From the NCBI GenBank assembly GCA_002427745.1, contig DIYF01000155.1:39750-103749 (forward strand): a stretch of 64,000 nucleotides of DNA, written 5' to 3'. Position numbers and translations under genes: made by a program. Source of the stretch: Roseivirga sp. UBA6061. GTDB lineage: Bacteria > Bacteroidota > Bacteroidia > Cytophagales > Cyclobacteriaceae. Of this stretch, positions 17,905 through 32,900 are shown piece by piece (position 1 is the stretch's first letter; every line of letters starts with the position of its first letter). The notes below the pieces were generated by a model, which worked only from the letters and a program-made list of their open reading frames with translations, did no database searches and was not told where the DNA came from.

Positions 17905-20900
17905 AGCGACACTTGACCAGATTGATTTACCAGAACAGCACCGACCATCAACTATGAACGGGCAGGAAGATAAGTTGAAGAGGGCACTCGTTGCCATCAA
18001 AAAGCTAAAGCAAAGGAACAAAGAACTGTCCACGGCAGAACCTATAGCCGTGGTAGGTATGGGCTGCCGTTTTCCTGGCGGAGTCTCTGACCCGGAGAGT
18101 TTCTGGAAACTTCTGGAAGAGGGTAAGGATGTGGTCGGAGAAGTTCCAAAGGAGCGTTGGGACATTGATGAATGGTATGACGCTGATCGTCATGCAGAAG
18201 GTAAGATGTATTCCCGCTGGGGTGGTTTTCTTTCAGATATCGATCGTTTTGACCCTACTTTCTTCGGTATATCTCCCCGTGAGGCAGCCAATATTGACCC
18301 GCAGCAGCGTCTCTTGCTGGAAGTAGCCTGGGAAGCCCTCGAAAATGCGGGGCAAACCCAATCATCCTTACAAAACAGCGACACAGGAGTATATGTAGGT
18401 ATCTGTGGCAATGACTATCAGATGAAGGCCCTGTCGGAGGTTTCTAAGATTAATGCCTACTCTGTCCTGGGAACAGCCCACAGTGCCATTGTTGGCCGTT
18501 TATCCTATATCCTGGGGCTCAAAGGTCCCAACGTGGCCATCGACACTGCCTGTTCTTCCTCGTTGGTTTCGGTGCATATGGCCGTGCAGGCGCTTCGCAA
18601 CAATGAATGCTCGCAAGCTGTGGCCGGAGGTGTGAACGTAGTATTGTCACCGGAAGGCAGCGTCTATTTCAGTCGTTTACAGGCGATTTCTCCAACAGGC
18701 AAGTGCCATACCTTCTCTTCCAAAGCTGATGGTTTTGTTCGATCTGAGGGCTGTGGTATGATTGTCTTGAAGAGACTATCGGATGCTCAGCGCGATGGTG
18801 ATCATGTTCAGGGGGTTATTCGGGGCAGTGCGATCAATCAGGACGGCAACAGCCAGGGCTTTACTGCTCCCAATGGACCGTCACAACAGGATGTTATCAG
18901 AAAAGCGCTGCTTCAGGCCGATATGGACCCGGCTTCAGTAGATTATGTAGAAGCTCATGGAACCGGTACCGAACTGGGCGATCCGATTGAGATCAGTGCA
19001 CTTTCCAAAGTCATCGGTGAAGCACGCAACGGACATGGTCCTTTGATGGTGGGCTCCGTGAAAACCAACATTGGTCATGCAGAGGGTGCGGCCGGTATTG
19101 CCGGCATCATTAAATCTATACTCTCTCTGCAGCACGAGTGTATTCCGCAAAGCATTCATTTTGATGAGCCCAATCCACATATCTTCTGGGATGAAATCCC
19201 GATCAAAGTAGTGGACAAAAATACCGCCTGGCCCAGAAATGAGAAACCCAGGGTGGTAGGAGTGAGCTCATTCGGCTTTAGTGGTACCAATGCCCATGTG
19301 GTGTTGGAAGAAGCCCCCTTGAACGGCCTGGCTGATAAAGAAACTCCTGAAACAACTGCACGAAACTTACAATTGGTGACGGTTTCAGCCAAGAAACCCG
19401 AAGCACTAATGGCCTACAGCGAAAAACTGAAGACTTTCGTTAAGGAGAAGAATGATCTGAATCTGGCTGATCTGGCTTTTAGTCTCGCAACTACCAGAAC
19501 ACATTTCAATCACAGAGAAGCTTTTGTGGTTCGTGATGTAAATGAACTATCCGGTGTTCTGGAAAAGCAGAACACTATGCCAGGGGGCTCAGATCCATCT
19601 GTAGAATGTGATAAAGTCGCTTTTCTATTCACAGGCCAGGGTTCTCAGTACTGGCAAATGGGCAAAGGGCTCTATGAGACAGAACCCGTCTTCAGAGAAG
19701 CCCTCGATCAATGCGCAGAATTGCTCAAATCACATTTGGACAAGGACCTGCTGGACCTGCTCTTTCATGATCAATCAGGTAAGACACTCGTTAATCATAC
19801 CGGCTATACGCAACCGGCTCTTTTTGCCCTGGAATATGCTCTAGCCAGACTTTGGATGTCCTTAGGTATAGAGCCAGCTGTACTGATCGGCCATAGTATC
19901 GGGGAAGTAGTGGCTGCCTGTATAGCCGGAGTGTTCACTTTGGAAGAGGCCATTCTGCTGATCGCCAATAGGGGCAGGCTCATGCAATCCCTGCCTGAAG
20001 GTGGCACCATGCTGTCGGTAAAGGTTGGCCGGGAAGAAGTATTGCCCTTTTTGGAGGGGCTCGAAGATTCAGTTTCTCTGGCCGCAGAGAACGCACCCAA
20101 CCAAATGGTATTGTCTGGGAAAGCTGATGTGCTCGAAAGCCTGAAGCTGGAATTGACTGCCAAAGGTGTCAAAACAAGGCAATTGGAGGTGTCTCATGCC
20201 TTCCATTCTCCGTTAATGGAGCCTGTACAACAAGAATTTAAAGAGACCATCTCAGGGATTCGGTTTAAGAAGCCCGTTTTACCGGTCATCAGCAATCTCA
20301 CCGGAGAACTGGCGGGTGACGAAATAGCCACACCCGATTATTGGGTGAAGCACATACGCGGTTGCGTACGGTTTTCATCAGGCGTTCAACAGCTTGAAAA
20401 ACTGGGTATTCAGTTGGGGCTAGAGATAGGTCCGCATCCTGTATTGTCTTCTCTGGCAGGTTTGAATCAATCAGAAGACTCTGAAATACAGTGGCTCTTT
20501 TCATTAAAGAGAGACAGAGAAGACCAGTTGATTTTCCTCCAACAAGTAGCTGAATGGTACAAAGTCGGTGGAGAGGTAAACTGGACCGCCTTTTATCAAA
20601 ATCGGGAAGCAAACCGGATCACCTTGCCGACCTACCCTTACCAGAGAAAACGATACTGGCTTGAAGAGAGCACTGCAGGCAGGGCTTCTGCAGTAGTAGC
20701 GGAGAAGAGAGAAGCTGAGGTGACAGCCGGTCAGCCAGAAGAGATTGCATCCCATACCTTATCATTGAATGATATCCTGACTCAGGTGAAGAGCATCATC
20801 ATGGATGCCCTGAAGATGGATGAAAGTGAGATCTCCGATACCACGGCCTTACTGGAGATCGGTGCCGATTCCATCGTTATCATGGAAGTACTGAAGAAGA

Positions 20901-23900
20901 TTGAGCGAACCTTCCGTGTTAAAATACCGGTCAGGCGAATCTTTGAAGAACTGACCAATATCAAACTGCTGGGCGAGTTTATTTATCAGAATCAGCCAAA
21001 GGAGGAGATAAAGTCTGCACGCGAAGGTGATGCAGCCGGCTTGACAACTGTTCAGACGCGAGCATTGACGGATGCAGTCACGCATGGTTTAAATGGCACT
21101 ACAAGCGAGAAACTAAAGGAATTACTACAGATTCAGCAAAACGTAACCAGTCAGTTACTTGATTTGCTGAATGGGAAAGAAGCGGTTGCCGCAACTCCGG
21201 AGTTACCGATAAATACCAATGGGATGTCCTCTCAGAATGGTCAAAGGGAGCCCAAAAAGGGTAATTCCTCTTTGCCCGCCTTTGGCATTCGTGAAAAAAT
21301 GGCAGGAAAAACCAATCCGTATCTGGAGGAATTTATAAAGCTCTATGCGGAGCGTACCAAAAAGTCCAAGGCTTATACTGCTGAGCATAGACCTAAGCTG
21401 GCTGATAATCGTGCTTCAGCAGGGTTCCGTTTCTCGACCAAGGAGATACTATACCCCCTGGTGAGTAAGACCTCTGAAGGATCAAGGTTTTGGGATATTG
21501 ACGATAACGAGTATATCGATATCACGATGGGCTTTGGTTCCAGCATCTTCGGCCATCAACCGGAGTTTGTGACACAGGCTGTGCAGCATCAGTTGGGGCA
21601 GGGAATGCATATCGGACCGCAGTCTCATTTGGTGGGAGAGGTTTCGGAGCTTTTTACACGTATTACCGGACTGGACAGAGTCTGCTTTGTGAATACAGGT
21701 ACAGAAGCTGTGATGACTGCAATTCGTCTGGCCAGAACCCATACCAACCGCAAGAAACTTGTCATTTTCAGCGGGGCTTATCACGGTCATTTCGATGGGG
21801 TTCTGGGTATGTTCGATGAGCTGGAAAACAGGGTAGAGCCTATGGTGGGAGGAACTCCTCGCGGCATGGTAGAAGACCTGATTGTGGTGGACTACTGCAC
21901 TGAAGAAGCCCTGCAGACCATACAGCACAACGCACATGAAATAGCCGGGGTACTGGTGGAGCCGGTACAAAGCCGTCACCCTGAACAACGCCCCGGTGAA
22001 TTTCTGAAGACATTACGAGAGCTTACCAGCACGCTCGACATCCCGCTCATTTTTGATGAAATGATAACGGGCTTCCGCCTGCTACCAGGTGGTGCACAGG
22101 AGTATTTTGGTGTAAAAGCAGACATCGCTACCTATGGTAAAATCCTGGGAGGAGGCATGCCCATTGGTGCTATAGCTGGTGACAGCAAGTATCTTGATGC
22201 CATAGATGGTGGTGCCTGGAATTATGGAGATCAGTCTTACCCTGAAGCGGAAACCACCTTTTTAGCGGGTACTTTCTCCAAACATCCTCTCGCCATGGCT
22301 TCTGCCAGAGCGGTGCTCGCTGAAATAGAGCGTAGAGGAAACCAGGCTTTCCAACAGCTCAATACCCGAACCAGGGAGCTGGCAGACAGACTGAATACCT
22401 TCTTTGAAAAGGAATCTGTGGGGATTGAAGTAGTAAATACGGGGTCCCTTTTCCGGTTTAAGTTCCGGGAGAACTATGACCTGCTCTTCTTTCACCTTAT
22501 CAGACATGGTGTCTATATCTGGGAAGGAAGAAACTGTTTCCTGTCCTTCGCACATACAGACGAGGATATCAATGCGATTTTCGAAGCGGTAAGTCGCAGT
22601 ATCCATGACATGAAGGCTGGCGGTATCCTGGCCGGAAATGAATCAATCAGTTATGCTAATGAGGTAGCTATTACCTCATTAAATGAGGAGACCATTGAAC
22701 TCATACCCGCTACCACGGCTCAGAAACAGCTGTGGGTGCTTGATAAAGTAGATCGTGGAGGAAGTCTGGCCTATACCATCAATACCAATCTCAGGCTGAA
22801 GGGAGATCTTAATGTTCAAATCCTGCAAGATGCGATCAAAGAGGTGGTCAGTCGTCATGAAGCGCTCAATCATTGCTTTGATGAGACCGGGGATTATCAC
22901 AAACCCCTGGAGGAAGAACAAGCACTGGCAATACCCATTGAGGACTTATCTGATAACCCTGACGAGGCACTAACCCGACTGGATCGATACCTGGCTGAGC
23001 AGAGTCAAAAGACTTTTTCTTTGACTGAAGACAGACTGATTCGCTTTCAGATCATTCAGCTCAACGCTAAGGAATTTGTTCTGGCCATGCAAGCCCACCA
23101 CATCATATGTGATGGCATTTCTACCAGTATCATCCTTCAACAGATAACTGAGACTTATACTGCGAAATTGGCAGGAAATGAACTGCCGGCAGGCAGAGGG
23201 CTCTCTTATAGCGACTATCTGAGCTGGCAGCGGGAACAAATGGACTCTGATGCCATGCAGGAGCATGCCCGTTTTTGGGTAGGTGAATTTAAAGAAGTTG
23301 ATTCTGCGCTGAATTTCCCGGCTGATCGGCTCAGCCAGGGCGGAGATGATTACAAAGGCAACTCTGTCAAACTTGAAATAGGGGCAGAACTCTTTGGAGC
23401 GTTGAGAAAAACAGCTGAGAGCAATGGTTGTACCTCCTTCATGCTGCTTTTTGCAGCTTACGCTACCTGGTTACACCGATTGAGCGGGCAGCAGGACCTG
23501 GTACTTGGCTTTCCTGTTTCAGGTCGCTTCCTGGAAGATGAGGAGAATTCAATGGAAAATCTGGTGGCCTATAATAGTCATCTGCTTCCGGTAAAGTCGC
23601 ACCAGAAAGGAGAAGAAACCTTCCTGCAATTCCTCAGACAAACCGTTTCCAGCCTGTTGACAGCTTTTGAACATCAGGAGTATCCACATGCTGAATTGCT
23701 GAGAAGTCTCGGGCGAAATATGGAGCAGGGGCCATTAATCAGCACCGTGTTCAATGTAGATAAAGTCGGTGATACCCCGGTCATTCCGGGTATGGAGTTG
23801 TCCTGGCTGCCACAGCAGGCGGCTTACTCCAATATGGATTTCAAAATGAACCTTACCGACTTTGGTGATACAGCTGTTTTGGAATGCATTTATCGCACGG

Positions 23901-26900
23901 CTCTGTTTGAAGAGGATACGATTAATCGCTACGTAAGCAACTTCATATCGCTGCTGGGAAGCATCGTTGAAAATCCTCAGGAGCAGACGGGGCAATTGAC
24001 ACTACTCCGGGAGTCAGAAGTACAGGCTCTCATGGCCCTGAACGAAAACAAGGTCAGCTTCCCGGAGGGACAGACCATTGTAAGCCTCTTCGAGGAGCAG
24101 GCAGAGAAAACGCCAGATCAGATTGCGGTCAGCTTTGGCGAAACAAACCTGAGCTATGACCAATTGAATAAGCTTGCTAACCAACTGGCAGCTTATTTAA
24201 AGTCGGTTTATCACCTTAAGTCAGAAGAGGTGGTGGCCATTCAGCTAGACCGGTCAGAATGGATGATAGCTTCCATACTGGCTGTATTAAAGGCAGGAGC
24301 AGCTTATGTACCACTTGATTCAGATGCTCCGGAGGAAAGATCGGCCTACATGCTTCAGGACAGTGACGCCAGATTGGTACTCAACAGGGCCGAACTGGAC
24401 AAGTTTGAGAAGGTTAAAGCGGATTATAGTGATGAAAACCGTGAAATCACTCCGGTACCCAATGATCTGGCCTATATCATTTACACCTCGGGCTCTACCG
24501 GCAAACCAAAAGGAGTAGCCGTTGAGCACCACAGCCTGATCAACTATATCAACTGGTTTATCAGAGATAATCAATCTGTTGATCTCAGCAGCTCTATATT
24601 ACTCTCGACCTATACTTTCGATGGCGTATATACCAGTATTTACGGAACACTGCTTTTTGGAGGGACTTTGCATATTGTGCCAAAAGCGGTCGTACAGAAT
24701 CCTGAAGATCTGCTGACTTACATTGTATCGAATAATGTCAGCTTTCTGAAACTCACACCGTCCTATCTGAGGCTGCTCATCCATTGCCCGGATTTCGATA
24801 ACATCTATAAAAATGCGAAGGGACTCAGTTTACTGGTCATAGGAGGAGAAGCCATTTTCCCGACTGATGTTGAGAAAATTGCCGGGCTGAGACCGGATAT
24901 CAGACTCATCAATCATTATGGCCCTACAGAAGTGACTATCGGTATGAGTGCTTATCACATCAGGCCGGAAAGTCTCAAAAGCTTCGTCAAGGCACCACTG
25001 ATCGGTAAGCCGGTCGACAATGTGCAAATCTATGTCCTCGACAAATCGCATAATCTATTACCACAGGGGGCTATTGGTGAGATTTGTGCAGCCGGTGCCG
25101 GTTTGGCCAGAGGCTATATCAATAATGAGCTACTGACCAGGGAGCGTTTTATTGACAATCCTTTTCAACCCGGGGAAAAGCTATACCTCACGGGTGATCT
25201 CGGTCGCTGGACAGCTAATGGTAATATCGAGACTTTCGGTCGAAAAGACGAGCAGGTCAAGGTCAGAGGCTATCGCATTGAACTGGGAGAAATAGAGGCA
25301 GCCATCATAAAACATGAGGCCGTTGAGAAAGTGGCAGTCACTGCTGTTGAAGAGGAAAACGGAAATAAGGCCCTCGCAGCCTATGTCGTCAGTCATTCGG
25401 GATTCAAATCCTCTGAGCTGAGAGACTTCCTGGAAGCATTGCTGCCTCAGTATATGGTGCCTTCCTATTTCATTGCCATAGATCAGGTGCCGCTTACTAC
25501 CAATGGAAAGACAGATCGCAAGGCACTGCCCTGGCCGGTTGATGCAGTCAAAGCCTCAAGTGTCGGTTTTGAAGCTCCCCGCAATACAAAAGAGCAGGTG
25601 TTGGCGGATGCTTTTAGTAAAGTACTCAAGTGCGAGACGGTAGGGCTAAAGGATAGCTTTTATGACCTGGGTGGAGATTCCATCAAATCCATTCAGGTAG
25701 TGTCACAGGTAAAGCAGAGTGGCTATACTATTCGAATTGAAGACATACTGCGGAGTCCGGTACTGGAAGACATCGCCAGAAAGATGGAAGTGAACCAGCG
25801 CGAGATTGATCAGTCTCCGGTGGAGGGTCCCGTAACCCTGGCCCCGATACAGCATCGCTTTTTCCAAAGTGAATCTATTCCTTTAAGACACCACTACAAC
25901 CAGTCTGTTGTGCTCAGAAGCCCTACAAGGCTCAATAAGGAAGGTCTTGCTCTTTGCTTTGAGAAGCTCCTGGCTCACCATGACGGACTCAGAATGGTAT
26001 ATTCAGAGCAAGAGAAGGGATGGCATCAGGAAGTTTTGGAGCAGACGAAAAAAGCCCATACACTGGCTTTCTTTGATCTGCGAAGAAAGGAGAACGCACA
26101 ACAATTCCTGATTAGCAGATGTGAGCGCTGGCAATCGGGAATGAACCTTGAAACAGGGCCGCTGGTAAAAGCTGCGCTGTTCCGCATGGCAGACGGTGAC
26201 AGACTGGTGATCATCATTCATCACCTGGTAATGGATGGCGTTTCCTGGCGCATATTGATAGAGGACCTCACGGACCTGTATGATCAATACGCCTCAGGTG
26301 CAGATTTTAAACTGCCTCTGAAAACAGATTCTTATAAGCAGTGGACCGCCAGTCTTACGGAATTGTCGCAAAGTCAGGAGCTGGCAAAAGAAACCCCATA
26401 CTGGCAGAAGGTCCTGGCTGACCAAGCCATCTACTTCCCGGTGGATGCACAGAATGTTCAGAAGAAGGAAAATGAGTTCAAAACTGTTTCTTTCACCCTT
26501 AGCAGGGAACAGACGATAGCTTTGAAAACCAAAATACATCAGGCCTATCGTACAGAAACCAATGAAGTGATATTGACGGCTTTGGGCCTGGCAGTAAAGG
26601 ATGTTTTTAAAGTAGCCAAGGCCAATGTAATCCTCGAAGGACACGGCAGGGAAGACCTCGGCTTTGATCTGGATGTAACCCGGACGATTGGCTGGTTTAC
26701 CTCCATTGCACCATTCCTGCTCGATCTGCAGGGGAAAGAAGATGCCGTTTCAGGCCTTATTACGATTAAAGAGGATCTCAGAAGGATTCCGGCCAAAGGA
26801 GTGGGGTATGGAGTGATCAAGTACCTGGGAGCAGGCTTTGAGCAGAGTTTTACACCACATATTGCCTATAACTTCCTCGGAGACTTTGATACCGAACACG

Positions 26901-29900
26901 GAGTTTCCCAGTTTGAATACCTGGAAGACAGCCGGGAATCTGACGTGGCCAAAGAGAACCGGGCCAATCTGAGTCTGCTGGATATTATGGGTATGATCGT
27001 CAAAGATGAACTTACGGTCTACCTCGGCTACGAAACAGTGAGTTACCAACAGGCAACCATAGAAAAATTCATGGTGGCCTTCGAAGAACGTCTGAAAGCC
27101 CTTATTTCGCAACTCTCTGAAATCCGGGAAACACAGCTTACCCCAAGCGATTTATCATTCAAAAACCTCACTCAGGAGGAGTTTGATAAGGTGAACGAGG
27201 ATGACTGTCTCAAAGATGTTTATCCACTGAGTCCTCTGCAGGAAGGTATTTATTTCCATTGGCTCTCCAGCCCGGGTTCTCCTATGTATATGATCCAGAG
27301 GGGCTATCACCTGCCTTCCGGAAAGCTCACGCCTGATATGGCGAAAGAGGCCTTCGACAGGCTTGTGGATCGTTACGATATTCTCAGAACCAGCTTCAAT
27401 CATAGCCACGGGAACGCCAATCTGCAGATTGTTAAGAAACGGGTGGAGTCAGGGTTCAGGCTGGTTTCACTGCCTGGTGATTTATCAGAGGATATGCTTC
27501 AGTCAGAGCTGGAGCGTATCAAGCAGGAAGACCGTGACCAGGGCTTTGATCTCAGAAGTGGTTCCCAGATTCGCCTGACAGTGGTAGATAAGGGGGCAGC
27601 CGGCCTGCACTTTATCTGGAGTTACCATCATATCCTCATGGATGGCTGGTGCGCCAACATCTTGCTCAATGAGTTCGATGCTATTCTTAATGCTGCACAA
27701 CGCAATAAACAGCTGAGCTTACCAGAAGTAGTACCTTACGTCAATTACATTCATTGGCTTGCCCGAATTGATCAAAAGCGCTCGCTGAGCTACTGGAATG
27801 AATACCTCAGTGGCTATGAAACGGTGGCTACGGTGCCCTTCAGGCAGGAGCATCATCGTGATGGAGATTTTACCTTCCAACAGCACAGCCTCAAACTGGA
27901 TGGTGAATTGCATGAAGCCATGCGCGCTACCTGTAAGGCGGCAGGCGTAACGGAAAGTGTGTTTATACAGACAGCCTGGGGATACCTGCTCTCGAAGTAC
28001 AATAATAACCATGATGTGGTTTTCGGTACGGTAGTTTCAGGCCGACCGCAAGACCTCGAAGGAGCTGTGGATATGGTGGGCTTATTCATCAATACCATTC
28101 CGGTAAGGATAAGCTACAATGCTACAGACACACCCGGAGACCTGATCAGGAAGACTCAGGAAGAAGCCATCAACGGTATTGCCCATCATTTCGTGAGTCT
28201 GTCAGAAGTACAGTCGCAGAGCGAGCTGGGGATCAATCTGTTCAATCATATTCTGGAATTTGAGAACTACCTGATTCAGGAGAAAATCGAGGATGAGGCT
28301 GATCAGTCAGTTGAAAGGTCCACCATTGAGTCTTTTGAGCATACGCATTATGACCTGGCTGTGGTTATCTCTCCTCAGGATGATCAGATGACCATTGACC
28401 TGAACTATAATGCTGATTATTATCAGAGTGAAGGGATTGAACGCATCAGGGACCATTTTCTGAATGTAATTAAGCTTTTTATAGAAGACGTGGATAGTAA
28501 GTTGTTAGGAGTGAGCTTCTTAAATAGTGGTGAAGCTCAGGCTGTACTTACTGAATACAACAATACGGAGGTAAGCTATCCTACAGAAAAGACCTTGATT
28601 AACCTGTTTGAAGAGCAGGTGCAGAAGACCCCTGAGAATGTAGCCCTGGCTCATGCCGGACTGGAGTTTACCTATCAGGATATCTATGAAAAAGCGGATC
28701 GTTTAGCAGCTACACTACAGGAGATAGCCGGGGTGGCAAATCAGCCCATACCCCTGGTCTCCCATAAGGGACCCGAACAGGTGTGGGGTACATTGGGCAT
28801 TCTGATGGCCGGAGCACACTATGTGCCGATTAAAGCGACTTTGCCGGAAGCCCGGATTAATGAGTTACTCAATCAACTGCAGCCATCTGTGGTCCTGTCG
28901 CAGGAAGCTTACCTGGACAAGGTGAGCGAGCAGGAGGGAATGCAAATACTCTTACTCCATGAAGATACCTTTGCGCACCAGAAGCAGGAACACAAGCAGG
29001 CAGATACAAAAGAGACGGATCTGGCCTATATCATTTTTACCTCCGGTTCTACCGGAAAACCCAAAGGGGTAATGATAGATCACCGAGGGGCGGTGAACAC
29101 GCTCTATGACATCAATGCAAGGTATAATGTGACAGCCATTGACCGGGTTTTTGGCATCTCAGACCTGAACTTCGACCTCTCCGTTTACGATATTTTCGGC
29201 ACGCTTGCCTGTGGAGCTACCCTGGTGTTACCAGAGGACGATCAGACACAGGATCCCGCGGCCTGGCTCTCGCTGGTCGAAAAAGAGAAGATCACGGTCT
29301 GGAACTCTGTTCCTCAACTGGTCAACCTTCTGATCGATCAAAGAGAAGAAAGCCCGGAGGCGGATATCAGTAGTCTCAGGCTCTATATGATGAGTGGAGA
29401 CTGGATTCCGACTGACTTGCCGGACCGTATCAGACAGTTTACTGCGGAGGCTCAGATCATCAGTATGGGCGGTGCCACAGAAGGTTCTATCTGGTCCATT
29501 TACTATCCGATAGGAGAAGTTGACCCGTCCTGGAGCAGCATTCCCTATGGTATGCCACTGGGCAATCAGGAGATGTACATCCTGAATGATGATCTCGAAC
29601 CCTGTCCAATCGGTATTCCGGGTGGCATTTACATTGGAGGCAAGGGAGTGGCCAGAGGCTATTACAAAGACCCGGAAAAGACCGGTAACAGCTTCTTCTA
29701 TCATGCCCGACTTGGAAAATACATGTATCGCACAGGCGATATGGGATATCATCACACCGATGGCTATATCAATTTCCTCGGTCGTCTGGATGGTCAGGTG
29801 AAGATCAGAGGCTACCGCATTGAGCTGGGTGAAATTGAAAGTACATTACAGCAACACGCACAGGTTGAAACCGCTGTGGCGGTGGCAAGGACCATTGGAA

Positions 29901-32900
29901 AACGGGAGAAAGAGCTGGTGGCCTACGTGGTTACCAAGGATGCGATTGATCCTAATGACTTGCGTACCTATACCGGAGATTTTCTGCCGGATTACATGGT
30001 GCCGGCTCATTTCGTAATACTCGATCAGCTGCCTTTGACGGCCAATGGCAAGGTAGATCAGAAGGCTTTACCGAGTCCTGAGATCGGAAGTGAAAACAGT
30101 CAGGAGCATATAGCACCGGCCAGTACCCTGGAAGAGCATTTGGTTCAGATCTGGTCTGAAGTGCTTGAGTCAGACAAAGAAAACATCAGTGTACTGGATA
30201 ACTTCTTCGAGATAGGAGGACAGAGCATTAAGGCCATTCGTCTGATCAGCAAGATTAACAAGTCACTCCAGGTAGACCTTAAAGTAAAGGATCTGTTTGA
30301 ACAGGTAACGGTGCGCGAGCAGGCTAAGCTCATTGCAAAGCTCGGCCATAAAAACTTCGAAGCCATCCCTGAAATCGGCCTTCAGGATGGCTATGAGCTA
30401 TCTCCGGCTCAGCGAAGGTTATGGGTGTTGTGCCAGTTTGAGGCAACCAACGTGGCATACAATATGACCGATGCCTTTGAATTGAAAGGACATCTGGACA
30501 TTGACATGCTGCAGCAGGCACTTGAAAGGCTGGTGGCGCGACATGAAATCCTGAGAACTGTTTTCAAACTCAATCAGGAAGGAGAGGTCAGGCAGTATAT
30601 TCTGGAGGCCGGTAGCCGGGATATCAGGATTGAGCAAACTGATCTGCAGTCATCTGTGGATTCGGAAGCTGTGCTGAAAACAGAACTTGCAAGGCTGAAA
30701 GCACAGGCTTTTGATCTGGCCGAGGGGCCACTCCTCAAGATAGCTGTATATCAGCTTGAAGTATCCAGGCAGGTGCTCTTCTTCAACATGCACCATATCA
30801 TCAGTGATGGCTGGTCTATGGACATTTTCGCCAGGGAGCTATTCACTCTCTACAATGCACTGGTAAACAGTACGGAGCCGAAGCTTGAGCCACTGTCCAT
30901 ACAGTATAAAGACTTTGCTGCCTGGCAAATCCAGAGGCTGGAAAGCACAAGTCTCAGACCGCACAGAGAGTATTGGCTGGATCGCTTTAGTGGAGGCATT
31001 CCGGTGCTGGAACTGCCCGCTGCCTATGCCAGACCGCCCGTGCTGACCAACAATGGTGCAAAAGTCAGTGGGGCATTTGCTTCTGAAACAGCACGTGCCT
31101 TGCATGAATTCTCACAGGCAAATGGCGGAACATTGTTCATGGTAGTCTTATCGGTTGTTAAGGCCCTGATGTATCGCTATACAGGCCAGAATGATCTGAT
31201 TATAGGTAGTCCGGTAGCAGGACGTGATCATGATGATCTGGACAATCAGATCGGATTCTATATCAATACGCTGGCGCTACGAACCCGATTTGATGCCGAT
31301 AGCAGCTTCGAACAGCTTTTTGATACAGTAAAGGGGAATACACTGGAAGCCTATGATCATCAGGTTTATCCATTCCATGACCTTGTGGATGCCCTTAATC
31401 TGACGAGGGACCTCAGCCGTTCTGCCCTGTTCGATGTCATGGTAGACTTGCAACATGTGACGGAAGGGCTTTCTGAGCAAGGCCTCGATGGGCTTGACAT
31501 AAAACCATATCCTTCAGAACATCAAAGCAGTAAACTTGATCTCTCTTTCGATTTTTTCCAGCAAGGGGAAGAACTGAGCTACACCATTGAATACAACACC
31601 GATATCTACAGCACTGGCCAGATAGAAGCGTTGAGCCAGCACCTGGTTCGATTGACCAATGCTATAGTGTTCGGACCAAAAACGCCCCTGAAGTCACTGA
31701 ATTACCTCTCAGAGCAGGAGGCAGATCAGCTGCGGGTGACCTATAATGACACAGCCAGGCCAATCCACGAAGACAAAACATTAGTCGATTTGTTCACTGA
31801 ACAGGTGAAAAGGGCCCCTGAGTCAGAAGCTGTACAGTTTGGTGATGTGGTACTGGACTATCAAACACTCGATGAAAAGTCCAGTCAACTGGCCCGTTAC
31901 CTGCTGGGACAGGAGGGGGCAGTCAAAGAAGGACTGGCAGGCATTATGCTTGAACGATCAGAGTGGATGATTGTAGCCGTACTTGCTGTTTTAAAGTCCG
32001 GTCAGGCCTATGTGCCCATTGATCCGGCCTATCCTCAGGCCAGAATTGATTATATGCTTGAGAATAGTAGTGTTAACACATTAGTAGATAATCACTTAAT
32101 AGAAGATTTTTTAGCCCGTATCGATGAGTATGATACCGCTTCACCTGAAGTCAGTATCAGTCCTGACCAATTGGCTTATGTTATCTATACCTCTGGTTCA
32201 ACAGGTCAGCCCAAAGGTGTTATGCTGGAGCATCGCAGCCTGGTCAATAACACTGCGGCCTGGAAAGAATGTTATGCGCTGGAAGCAGGTGATACAACCT
32301 CGTTGCAACTGGCCAGCATGTCGTTTGATGTATTCTTTGGCGATATCTGCCGCACCGTTCTGATTGGTGGTAAGATGGTGATTTGTCCTGATGACCTGAA
32401 GCTGGACTGGGAGAACCTTTACAGCCTTATAGCCACACATCAGGTAAGCATCTTTGAAGCGACTCCGGGATTGATACTCCCTTTGATGGAGTACATATAT
32501 GAGGAGCAGAAACCAGTAGATTTCCTGAAAACCCTGGTGCTGGGGTCTGACGGCTTCAATATTCAGGCCTACTATGACCTGCAAGAGAAGTTCGGAAACC
32601 AGATGCGCATTATCAACAGCTACGGTACTACCGAAGCGGCTGTAGATTCTACCTGGTTTGAAAGTACATCTGATCCAGGTGTTTACAGAGGCAATACACC
32701 TATTGGCAGACCTCTCGCAAATACAGAGGTATATGTACTTGACCCTGAAATGGCACTGGTTCCACATGGCGTGGAAGGTGAAATCTGCATAGGAGGCTTA
32801 GGACTGGCCAGAGGCTACTGGCAGGCTGAAGAGATAACTCAGGCCAGGTTTGTTGAGCATCCCTTCAAACCGTGGGAGAGGCTCTATAAAACCGGTGACC

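Noticed and set aside
27190..30340. Heterocyclisation (Cy) domain before the first Cys module
   Set aside because: The domain has HHILMDG and not the DxxxxD motif of Cy domains, so a thiazoline is not expected.
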